A stretch of DNA of 15,147 nucleotides from CBFIHN01 sp965662575 (lineage in GTDB: Bacteria > Pseudomonadota > Gammaproteobacteria > Francisellales > CACEW01): contig CBFIHN010000041.1 in assembly GCA_965662575.1 (NCBI GenBank), positions 1 through 15,147 of the forward strand. The letters run 5' to 3'. Shown in pieces: positions 6,915 to 13,633 of this stretch. Each line of letters begins with the position of its first letter. The first letter of the stretch is position 1. The notes beneath the pieces were generated by a model that had not been told where the DNA came from, ran no database searches, and saw only the letters and a list, made by a program, of their open reading frames with translations. The position numbers and the translations under genes are program-made.

Positions 6915-8162
6915 ATGATGTTCAAACCACTATCACTATATATCGGCTTACGCTATACGCGAGCAAAAAAACGTAATCATTTTATTTCCTTTATTTCCAT
7001 GATTTCAATGATTGGCATTGCACTAGGCGTGTTGGTACTGATTACTGTTTTGTCAGTCATGAACGGATTTGACGATCAAATTCAATCACGGATTTTGGCG
7101 ATGGTCCCACAAGTGACCGTGACTGGCTGGGATGGTGAGCTAGACCATTGGCAGACACTGGAAAAACGCCTACAACGGTACCAAGAAATTACTGGCATGG
7201 CGCCCATGATTCAAGGCCAAGCAATGGTCACTCATTTGGGGCAGACGGCATTTGGTGTCATTGAAGGAATTAAACCACAGCAAGAATCACAAGTATCACC
7301 CATTGCAAATAAAATGCTGAAAGGCTCATTAGCGTCACTCAAACCTGGAAAATTTCATATTGTGCTCGGCAAAATGATGGCAGAAAATTTGGGTGCGGTT
7401 ATTGGTAGCAAAGTCACCGTTTATGTACCACAAGCGACGTTATCGCCTGTTGGCACTTTGCCTCGTTTAAAACAGTTTACCGTTAGTGGCATCTTTCAAG
7501 TTGGTTATCAGTTTGATAACAGCTACGCTTTAGTTAACCTACAAGACGCCAGCAAATTATTGATGATGAGAAATAAAATCTCTGGCATCCAACTAAAACT
7601 GAAAAGTTTATTCTCAGCACCACGCTTTCGTGACAAGCTGATGCGTGAACTCCCGATGGCGTATCATGCTATGGATTGGACACAGCAAAATGCCAATTTT
7701 TTCAAGGCCTTGAAAATGGAGAAAAGCATGATGTTTTTAATTCTACTGTTAATCATTATTGTTGCCGCCTTTAATATGCTATCGTCATTAGTCATGGTCG
7801 TGACAGACAAACAGGCCGACATTGCCATTCTACGAACGCTAGGTTTGCGCTCAAAGAGCATCATAGCGGTGTTTATGGTGCAAGGCACTTTGATTGGCTT
7901 AGCCGGCACATTGATAGGCCTCATTGGCGGCATCATTCTCAGTTTGCATGTCACTGAATTAGTCAACTGGATTCAAACCATTTTTCATGTGCAATTTTTA
8001 AGTTCCAGTGTCTATTATATCGACTTTGTCCCGTCTGAATTGAAAGCGGCTGATGTCATTCATGTCTGTATCGTTGCTCTGATCATTAGTGTATTGGCAA
8101 CGCTCTATCCTGCTTGGCGTGCCTCTAAAATTCAACCAGCAGAGGCCTTGCGTTATGAATAG
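6915..8162 (+). CDS. lolC: Lipoprotein-releasing ABC transporter membrane subunit (LolC/LolF type)
   Basis: This inner-membrane subunit, with LolD, extracts mature lipoproteins and hands them to LolA for the outer membrane. From ATG 6915 it has 415 residues. It opens FKPLSLYIGLRYTRAKKRNHFISFISMISMIGIALGV, the LolCDE family signature. A first membrane helix (about 22-46) is followed by a large periplasmic domain, then three helices near 275-300, 320-347 and 380-402, as in LolC/E. The segment PQATLSPVGTLPRLKQFTV matches the LolC region that carries the LolA-binding hook. A TTG start at 6828 is open in frame but adds 29 residues unlike the family, so I reject it. lolD overlaps its end by eight bases. 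No lolE follows, so the subunit probably works as a homodimer (LolF-like). Confidence 0.92.
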   Translation: MMFKPLSLYIGLRYTRAKKRNHFISFISMISMIGIALGVLVLITVLSVMNGFDDQIQSRILAMVPQVTVTGWDGELDHWQTLEKRLQRYQEITGMAPMIQGQAMVTHLGQTAFGVIEGIKPQQESQVSPIANKMLKGSLASLKPGKFHIVLGKMMAENLGAVIGSKVTVYVPQATLSPVGTLPRLKQFTVSGIFQVGYQFDNSYALVNLQDASKLLMMRNKISGIQLKLKSLFSAPRFRDKLMRELPMAYHAMDWTQQNANFFKALKMEKSMMFLILLLIIIVAAFNMLSSLVMVVTDKQADIAILRTLGLRSKSIIAVFMVQGTLIGLAGTLIGLIGGIILSLHVTELVNWIQTIFHVQFLSSSVYYIDFVPSELKAADVIHVCIVALIISVLATLYPAWRASKIQPAEALRYE

Positions 8163-8835
8163 TATTTTAAGTTGTTCGGACATTCATAAAACCTATCAAG
8201 AAGGCAAACTTCAGACCAACGTATTATATGGCGTTAATCTCGATGTCAAACAACAAGAGACGCTAGCAATTTTGGGTAGCTCTGGTTCTGGGAAAAGCAC
8301 CTTACTTCATATTCTCGGAGGATTAGATTTACCCAGCTCAGGAGAAGTGTATTTAAATCAACAACACGTCAATCAATTATCAGCCGATGCACGCGGCGAC
8401 CTGCGCAATCGGTATTTAGGGTTTGTTTATCAATTTCATCATTTATTACCAGAGTTTACCGCCGTGGAAAATGTCGCTATGCCACTACTCATTGCGGGGC
8501 AGTCAGTGCGTCAAGCCAAGCAACAGGCAAAAGCATTTTTGAATCATGTTGATTTGGCTGATCGCTATCAGCATAAACCACCCGAGCTGTCTGGAGGTGA
8601 GCGTCAACGTGTTGCGGTGGCACGGGCCTTAGTTACCGAGCCATTATGTGTGTTGGCTGATGAGCCAACAGGTAACTTAGATCAACACAATGCTAAAAAC
8701 TTATGGCAATTGATGCACGAACTCAATCATTCCTTAGGCACAAGCTTTGTTGTCGTCACGCATGATGATAGACTGGCGCAGACCATGCAACGCACGATTC
8801 ATCTGCAAGATGGTCAAATCAATCATCCCGAGTAA
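8155..8835 (+). CDS. lolD: Lipoprotein-releasing ABC transporter ATP-binding protein LolD
   Basis: This is the cytoplasmic ATPase that powers lipoprotein release from the inner membrane. It has 226 residues, close to the usual LolD length. Motifs in order: Walker A GSSGSGKST (41-49), Q-loop Gln93 in YQFHHLLPEFTA (a LolD-type sequence), signature LSGGE (145-149), Walker B CVLADE (165-170), D-loop GNLD, and switch His203 in VTHDD. I chose ATG 8155 because AGAGG lies at good spacing and the protein then begins as LolD proteins do. The frame is open upstream to 8089, but that stretch lies inside lolC. The eight-base overlap with lolC implies translational coupling and a 1:1 operon. Confidence 0.96.
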   Translation: MNSILSCSDIHKTYQEGKLQTNVLYGVNLDVKQQETLAILGSSGSGKSTLLHILGGLDLPSSGEVYLNQQHVNQLSADARGDLRNRYLGFVYQFHHLLPEFTAVENVAMPLLIAGQSVRQAKQQAKAFLNHVDLADRYQHKPPELSGGERQRVAVARALVTEPLCVLADEPTGNLDQHNAKNLWQLMHELNHSLGTSFVVVTHDDRLAQTMQRTIHLQDGQINHPE

Positions 8836-8980
8836 GATGTTAGGCCTTTCGCACTGTATGGCAAAGCTGCTCTCTCAATGACTTAAGGGAAACGACGCCA
8901 CACCCGGAGAAATCCCCAGGCGTAAAGCGCCCGTGGTAAAATACGGGGTATGACTTATTCATCACATAAAGGTTTCGCGT

Positions 8981-10036
8981 ATGTTCGGCGTTATTCAAAG
9001 TTGGTATCAAAAGCGCTTCTCTAACCCAGAAGCCACCATGTTATTTATTGCGCTGATTTTGTGCGTACTGGTATTGGTATTTTTTGGTGGTATTTTAGCA
9101 CCGGTTATTGCGGCTTTAATCTTAGCTTACTTACTTGAAGATCTGGTTGCTTCCCTGCAACATTTTGCCAAATTCCCAAGGTTTTTAGCGGTTACCATTA
9201 TCTATCTTGCCTTTATCACCTTGGTGGTCTTTGCTGTCTTTTGGTTAATTCCGTTGCTAGTACAACAGGCAAGCCAACTTGTTACCGACGCACCCAAGAT
9301 GCTCAACAAATTACACCAACTCATTGCCTCACTGCCACAAAAGTATAGTTTCATTTCTCCTAAAATGTCGCAAGATTTGGTCAACTACACCAGCTTCAGC
9401 TCAGATAAAGTCACCACCCTAGGGAAAGCGGCTTTATCACTCTCAGTCTCTAGCGTACCAAGCATTATTTCATGGCTCGTCTATCTCTTTTTGGTCCCCT
9501 TCTTGGTGCTATTTTTCCTTAAGGATAAATCTAAGCTGGTACAGTGGTGCCAAAGCTGTCTACCAGAAGAACGTGGCATGATCACGCGAGTCTGGACTGA
9601 GATGCAAGGCCAAATTGGTAACTACGTGCGCGGCAAAGCTCTAGAAGTCATTGTCGTCGGTGTTGCTAGCTATATTGGCTTCTGGGCATTTGGCATGAAT
9701 TATGCCCCATTATTGGGTGTATTAGTGGGACTATCCGTCATTATTCCTTATGTTGGCATGGTGATTGTGACAATTCCTGTGATTATTATTGGACTATTAC
9801 AATGGGGTACTGCCCCTGAGTTTGTCTATATGTTGATCGTCTACTTTGTGATCCAGGCACTCGATGGCAATGTATTAGTCCCCCTATTATTTTCAGAGGC
9901 AGTGAACTTACACCCCATTGCAATTATTGTCGCCGTCTTATTTTTCGGTGGCATTTGGGGTTTCTGGGGCCTATTTTTTGCCATCCCGTTAGCAACGCTG
10001 GTGAAAGCCGTGATTAGTGCTTGGCTTGCGGTGTAA
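8981..10036 (+). CDS. perM: AI-2E family (PerM/TqsA-like) membrane protein
   Basis: This 351-residue polytopic inner-membrane protein belongs to the AI-2E/UPF0118 family (PerM, TqsA, YdiK). The pattern fits: two hydrophobic segments near 20-55, a third near 65-90, a soluble region rich in Ser/Lys/Gln (about 95-150), then a strongly hydrophobic second half. That half includes the family phrases FLVPFLVLFFLKDK, GQIGNYVRGKALEVIVVGV and GVLVGLSVIIPYVGM, and the C-terminal IQALDGNVLVPLLFSEAVNLHPIAII. Substrate is uncertain: family members export AI-2 or act as Na+/H+ antiporters, and sequence alone does not tell. AAAGG precedes the ATG by eight bases. A TGGTAAAAT extended -10 sequence at 8934-8942 may be its promoter. 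Its end overlaps rsmJ by 23 bases, tail to tail. Confidence 0.9.
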   Translation: MFGVIQSWYQKRFSNPEATMLFIALILCVLVLVFFGGILAPVIAALILAYLLEDLVASLQHFAKFPRFLAVTIIYLAFITLVVFAVFWLIPLLVQQASQLVTDAPKMLNKLHQLIASLPQKYSFISPKMSQDLVNYTSFSSDKVTTLGKAALSLSVSSVPSIISWLVYLFLVPFLVLFFLKDKSKLVQWCQSCLPEERGMITRVWTEMQGQIGNYVRGKALEVIVVGVASYIGFWAFGMNYAPLLGVLVGLSVIIPYVGMVIVTIPVIIIGLLQWGTAPEFVYMLIVYFVIQALDGNVLVPLLFSEAVNLHPIAIIVAVLFFGGIWGFWGLFFAIPLATLVKAVISAWLAV

Positions 10037-10757
10037 GGTAAATATCAAAACGAGAAGATTGGCCACACAAACTGTAATCGGGCTTAGTATCCGCCAGATA
10101 ACCGGCATGACTGGAACGCTTAACCACGACGCGCTGACACGCCGCGGCTTTTGCTAATGCTAAGAGTAAATCTGCATCGTCATCATCACCAACAACCTCA
10201 CGCACCCAACGCAGCTCTTTTTTAACTAACGCACTTTTGGCGCGATGAGGAAACATGGGATCTAGTAAAACAATATCAGCTTGCATCAAGGGCAGTTGAT
10301 CTAAGGCATTGGCAAATACAAGCATCATACGATTCATGATGCCTGAGACTGATGCCTGCACCAACCCACGCTGATGGGCATTTTCCAGCAAGGCAAACAA
10401 AACTGCTGAACGCTCAATTAATGTGACATGAGCTCCTAGACTTGCTAGCACAAAAGCATCTCGTCCCAACCCGGCAGTCGCATCAATAATACGGCAGGGT
10501 TGATTCGCTTTCAAACCAACTGCCTTGGCAATAGCTTGGCTGAGCCCACCACCATGCAAACGACGATATTCATTGTCGTTTGAACAAAAATCTATTGCTA
10601 ATGGTTTTTGTTTCGCATCATCTGCCAGGCATAATGACAAGACACCGTCCTGTAATTGTAGGTAAAAATCAGTCGTCGGCTTCACCGGTGTATGGCTGAG
10701 AGAGTAACGTTGACACAGAGCCAATGAATCGGAAGTTTTTTGTGCGTATAGATACAT
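10014..10757 (-). CDS. rsmJ: 16S rRNA (guanine1516-N2)-methyltransferase
   Basis: RsmJ (YhiQ) methylates N2 of G1516 in 16S rRNA using S-adenosylmethionine. The 247-residue protein carries the SAM-binding motif IIDATAGLGRDAFVLASLG (about 90-108), the acidic ERS (115-117) that would hold the ribose, and the catalytic-type LDPMFPHR (165-172). GGGLSQAIAKAVGLK before the SAM motif is also typical of RsmJ. The start at ATG 10757-10755 gives the expected length, though only a weak ribosome binding site is visible. It is divergent from rpmE, another ribosome-related gene, and overlaps perM at its 3' end. Confidence 0.93.
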   Translation of the reverse strand: MYLYAQKTSDSLALCQRYSLSHTPVKPTTDFYLQLQDGVLSLCLADDAKQKPLAIDFCSNDNEYRRLHGGGLSQAIAKAVGLKANQPCRIIDATAGLGRDAFVLASLGAHVTLIERSAVLFALLENAHQRGLVQASVSGIMNRMMLVFANALDQLPLMQADIVLLDPMFPHRAKSALVKKELRWVREVVGDDDDADLLLALAKAAACQRVVVKRSSHAGYLADTKPDYSLCGQSSRFDIYLTPQAKH

Positions 10758-10782
10758 CTGACTTGGGGAAAAACAAGGCTTG

Positions 10783-10811
10783 TTGATATTCTAACAATGA
10801 TCATATAGAAT
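10783..10811 (+). promoter_or_regulatory. rpmE promoter
   Basis: TTGATA (10783-10788), a 17-base spacer and TAGAAT (10806-10811) make the best sigma70-like promoter of the window. It would start transcription about 25 bases before the rpmE ATG. Confidence 0.6.
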
Positions 10812-10842
10812 GCCCAACCTTAAAATTCTTCAGGACAATAAC

Positions 10843-11055
10843 ATGCAAGCTGATATTCATCCGGCGTATGAAGCAGTTAAAGTAACTTGCAGCTGTGGAA
10901 ATAGCTTTGAAACTCGCTCAACTGCTGGCAAAGATTTAATCTTAGATATTTGCGACAAATGCCACCCGTTTTATACTGGCCAACAACGTTTGATTGATAC
11001 AGCTGGTCGTGTCGATAACTTCCGTAAGAAATTTGCACGTTTCAGCAAAAAATAG
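10843..11055 (+). CDS. rpmE: 50S ribosomal protein L31, zinc-binding type
   Basis: L31 bridges the large and small ribosomal subunits. From ATG 10843 it has 70 residues, the same as E. coli L31. It begins MQADIHPAYE and carries the zinc ligands Cys16, Cys18, Cys37 and Cys40 (CSCGN and CDKCHPFYTG), so it is the C+ form used when zinc is sufficient. AGGA lies seven bases before this ATG. An in-frame ATG at 10810 would fall within the promoter and is rejected. The gene is a single transcription unit between its own promoter and a strong terminator. Confidence 0.97.
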   Translation: MQADIHPAYEAVKVTCSCGNSFETRSTAGKDLILDICDKCHPFYTGQQRLIDTAGRVDNFRKKFARFSKK

Positions 11056-11074
11056 TTATCAATAACGATGACTC

Positions 11075-11111
11075 AAAACCACTGCTAACCTCGGTTACCA
11101 GTGGTTTTTTT
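11075..11111 (+). terminator. Rho-independent terminator after rpmE
   Basis: AAAACCACTG (11075-11084) pairs with CAGTGGTTTT (11099-11108). After one C-C mismatch, TAACC pairs with GGTTA around a tiny loop. Seven T residues complete a classic intrinsic terminator, read rightward. Confidence 0.9.
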
Positions 11112-11176
11112 ATGGCGATCCTCTAACAAAAATGATATAAACACACACCTGTTTGTAGCCAAGAGAGGCCACCAAA

Positions 11177-12913
11177 ATGAAAACCTTTGCTAGTTATAAA
11201 CAACCTGGCGTCATTTTGCTGCCCAATCTCTGGGATATTGCGGCATTACTCTTAGTGCTTTCCCTCTTAACGGCAATCGCCATGGCTGGCAGCCGCATGA
11301 ATCTACCATTTCATCTCGGCCAACAAATAACACTGTCCCTAAACCCCACAAACTTACCACTCTATGCTTTAGAGACTGTGCTACGCATGTTTATTGCCTT
11401 GTTTCTCTCATTTATTTTTAGCCTAGTTGTGGGCACCTTAGCTGCCAAGTCTGAACGCGCAGGCAAGATCATCATTCCACTCATTGATATTTTACAATCC
11501 GTTCCTATTCTTGGTTATCTCTCAGTGGCAATTGTTGGTTTTATTGCTTTATTCCCTGGCTCAATGCTCGGCCCAGAATGTGCAGCTATCTTTGTCGTAT
11601 TTACCTCGCAAGTATGGAATATGACCCTCAGTTTTTATCAATCATTACGCACGATCCCCAATGAATTACGCGAAGCAACTCAAGTTTACCAACTCTCTGC
11701 TTGGCAACGTTTCTGGCGATTGGAAGCACCTTTTGCGATGCCCGGGCTTTTATGGAATGCCATGATGTCGATGTCTGGCGGTTGGTTTTTTATTGTTGCT
11801 GCAGAAGCCATTTCAGTTGCCGGGCAAAATATTACATTACCAGGCATAGGTTCTTATATCAGCTTAGCCATTGGCGATAAAAACTTGGGAGCTATTGGCT
11901 GGGCAATCCTTGCCATGCTGATCGTCATTTTGCTTTACGACCAATTATTTTTTCGCCCCTTAGTCACTTGGTCTGAACGCTTTCGTTATAGCGATATGAC
12001 TGATGAGAAATCCAGTTCCTGGCTACTGACTCTGTGGCAACGAACCCGTATACTCAAAAAATGTAGCGACTTCTTTGGTTATATGACTAACTATTTTATT
12101 AACCTACCCCTATTCCCGCGAAATCTCGAACACATACCCAAACAACATAAAATGGCGGACCACCAACCCAGCTTGCTGAATAAAAGTTTATGGTATGGTT
12201 TATTGTTGATCATTGCCGCAGTTGCTGCTATCGCAACTTACCGTTTTATCTATCAAAACCTACCATTTAATATCACTTGGCATGTGATCCTACTCGGTGC
12301 TTATACGGCCATGCGTGTGTTTGTTTTGATTTTAATCTGCTCTTTCATTTGGCTACCTATTGGGGTTTGGATTGGCATGCGACCAAAAGTGGCACAATAT
12401 ATCCAACCGATTATCCAAATTTTAGCTGCATTCCCCGCCAATCTATTTTTTCCACTCTTTGTCATGCTGATTGTCAACTTTCACTTAAGCATGAATATTT
12501 GGTCAGCACCACTCATGGTGTTGGGAACACAATGGTACATTCTATTTAATGTCATTGCTGGCGCCTCAGCAATCCCGAAAGAACTCAAGCTTGCTGCAAA
12601 AAATATGGGACTGAGAGGCCTACTAAAATGGCGCCGCTTCTTATTGCCATCCGTCTTTCCATTTTATGTGACTGGTGCAATTACCGCCGCTGGCGGCTCA
12701 TGGAACGCCAGTATTGTGGCCGAAGTCATTCATTGGGGACATACCACACTGATTGCTAAAGGACTTGGCGCTTATATTAGCCAGAATACCACCGAGGGTC
12801 ACTTTGCCAAAATCGCACTGGGCGTTGTTATCATGTGTCTTTGGGTCACCGTCATTAACTTCCTTTTCTGGCGACGATTGTATTATTTTGCCGAGCGAAA
12901 GTATCAGTTATAA
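11177..12913 (+). CDS. Fused two-domain ABC transporter permease (nitrate/sulfonate/taurine type)
   Basis: The 578-residue inner-membrane protein contains two BPD_transp_1 permease domains in one chain. Domain 1 (about 60-260) has an EAA-like coupling loop at 163-185 (ELREATQVYQLSAWQRFWRL) followed by AP and GGWFFIVAAE. Domain 2 (about 365-570) has its loop at 469-491 (ELKLAAKNMGLRGLLKW) followed by LP and GGSWNASIVAE. These phrases are typical of the NitT/TauT permease family; two-domain versions normally sit beside their ATPase gene. A polar linker of about 60 residues (275-335) joins the halves. AGAGG precedes the ATG by nine bases. Neither an ATP-binding subunit nor a substrate-binding protein lies next to it, so the substrate cannot be deduced. 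It should be one complete membrane unit because both domains are intact. Confidence 0.88.
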   Translation: MKTFASYKQPGVILLPNLWDIAALLLVLSLLTAIAMAGSRMNLPFHLGQQITLSLNPTNLPLYALETVLRMFIALFLSFIFSLVVGTLAAKSERAGKIIIPLIDILQSVPILGYLSVAIVGFIALFPGSMLGPECAAIFVVFTSQVWNMTLSFYQSLRTIPNELREATQVYQLSAWQRFWRLEAPFAMPGLLWNAMMSMSGGWFFIVAAEAISVAGQNITLPGIGSYISLAIGDKNLGAIGWAILAMLIVILLYDQLFFRPLVTWSERFRYSDMTDEKSSSWLLTLWQRTRILKKCSDFFGYMTNYFINLPLFPRNLEHIPKQHKMADHQPSLLNKSLWYGLLLIIAAVAAIATYRFIYQNLPFNITWHVILLGAYTAMRVFVLILICSFIWLPIGVWIGMRPKVAQYIQPIIQILAAFPANLFFPLFVMLIVNFHLSMNIWSAPLMVLGTQWYILFNVIAGASAIPKELKLAAKNMGLRGLLKWRRFLLPSVFPFYVTGAITAAGGSWNASIVAEVIHWGHTTLIAKGLGAYISQNTTEGHFAKIALGVVIMCLWVTVINFLFWRRLYYFAERKYQL

Positions 12914-12944
12914 CAGCAAAACAAGCCTTCGCTCGCGATGAGTC

Positions 12945-12972
12945 AGCATACAATAACCCCTAATATGCTTTT
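12945..12972. terminator. Weak hairpin between permease and lipoprotein genes
   Basis: AGCATA (12945-12950) and TATGCT (12964-12969) could form a 6-bp stem with a 13-base loop, followed by TTT on the plus strand. It is a marginal terminator candidate for the convergent permease and lipoprotein genes. Confidence 0.25.
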
Positions 12973-13489
12973 ATCCCTTTTGCTTTAAATACAGCGTTAC
13001 CGTATTATTTGTTCCAGGCTGAGGCTTAACCACCAACTTAAGCAAGTGCTTTGCATTTTTAGTGCCACCAACGACCATTCCAGAACAAGGTTTTTTGACA
13101 ATAATGCCTTTGGTAATAACTTGGTGGTCTTTTACCACGGCTTGATATGCAGCACCGACGGCTGATATCGCTAACCGACAAACATTACCATTAACAAAAG
13201 TTATATCAAACTCACCGCCAATAATATTCCCAGTTGCCTGTCTAAATGTGCCATTTTCCTCTTGGTTGTGTCCTAAAGTTATGCTGGAGGCAAATAACGC
13301 ACTACCATTCAAAACACGAGTATAAGCATATAATTTTTTTGGTTTTGATATTGTTGCCGCATAATTTGTGGCATTATTAATATAAACATTCAATTGCGTT
13401 GGAATAGATGGTCTAAGCACCTTCGGCAAACTTGCACATCCAAGCGCACTCACCATCAACAACGAACAACCTAAAATATATTTTCTCAT
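12971..13489 (-). CDS. Predicted small lipoprotein of unknown function
   Basis: From ATG 13489-13487, preceded by GGAG nine bases upstream, this is a 172-residue protein. An upstream in-frame start would add eight residues but loses the ribosome binding site. Residues 1-17 form a signal peptide ending SALG|Cys18, a slightly atypical lipobox (Ala at -3, Leu at -2). Ala at +2 predicts export to the outer membrane by the Lol system. The mature part looks beta-rich and carries two more cysteines (Cys104, Cys135), which could form a disulfide in the periplasm. I recognise no family. It has its own promoter candidate and is divergent from ileS. Ordinary signal peptidase cleavage instead of lipidation is possible. 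Confidence 0.7.
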   Translation of the reverse strand: MRKYILGCSLLMVSALGCASLPKVLRPSIPTQLNVYINNATNYAATISKPKKLYAYTRVLNGSALFASSITLGHNQEENGTFRQATGNIIGGEFDITFVNGNVCRLAISAVGAAYQAVVKDHQVITKGIIVKKPCSGMVVGGTKNAKHLLKLVVKPQPGTNNTVTLYLKQKG

Positions 13490-13525
13490 CAAAGTTTTCT
13501 CCACCAACAACACGTATCAACTAGT

Positions 13526-13553
13526 AGTGTAGCTTAAACAGGTAAATTGACAA
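13526..13553 (-). promoter_or_regulatory. Candidate promoter of the lipoprotein gene
   Basis: On the minus strand TTGTCA (13553-13548) and TACACT (13531-13526) are separated by 16 bases. Transcription would start about 30 bases before the ATG. Confidence 0.45.
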
Positions 13554-13560
13554 TTTTTTC

Positions 13561-13569
13561 TGTTATAAA
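13561..13569 (+). promoter_or_regulatory. Candidate extended -10 promoter for ileS and its leader
   Basis: TG, one base, then TATAAA (13564-13569) is an extended -10 element. A perfect TTGACA at 13547-13552 lies too close (11 bases) to be its -35. Transcription would start near 13576, just before the leader ORF ribosome binding site. Confidence 0.35.
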
Positions 13570-13593
13570 ATCGGAAATACCGGGAGGTGTGAT

Positions 13594-13626
13594 ATGATCT
13601 CAACCTATATTTTAACAGTTTCTTGA
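13594..13626 (+). CDS. Candidate 10-codon leader peptide of ileS
   Basis: ATG at 13594 opens MISTYILTVS and stops at TGA 13624-13626, seven bases before the ileS ATG. GGGAGGTG at 13582-13589 is the strongest ribosome binding site in the window and is well spaced for this ATG. ileS itself has no purine-rich site, and its frame is closed upstream by TAA at 13613-13615, so the strong site cannot serve an extended IleRS. Two of the ten codons are isoleucine. The layout suggests coupled translation of ileS, possibly sensing charged tRNA-Ile; the sensing is inference. Confidence 0.5.
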   Translation: MISTYILTVS

Positions 13627-13633
13627 CACCCAC

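Noticed and set aside
8089..8154. Upstream extension of lolD
   Set aside because: It lies inside the end of lolC in another frame. ATG 8155 has a ribosome binding site and the family N-terminus.
10810..10842. Upstream ATG for rpmE
   Set aside because: It lies in the promoter -10 region, and ATG 10843 gives the exact family length.
12277..12549. 90-codon plus-strand ORF inside the permease gene
   Set aside because: It is an out-of-frame shadow; the permease frame shows clear family motifs over the same bases.
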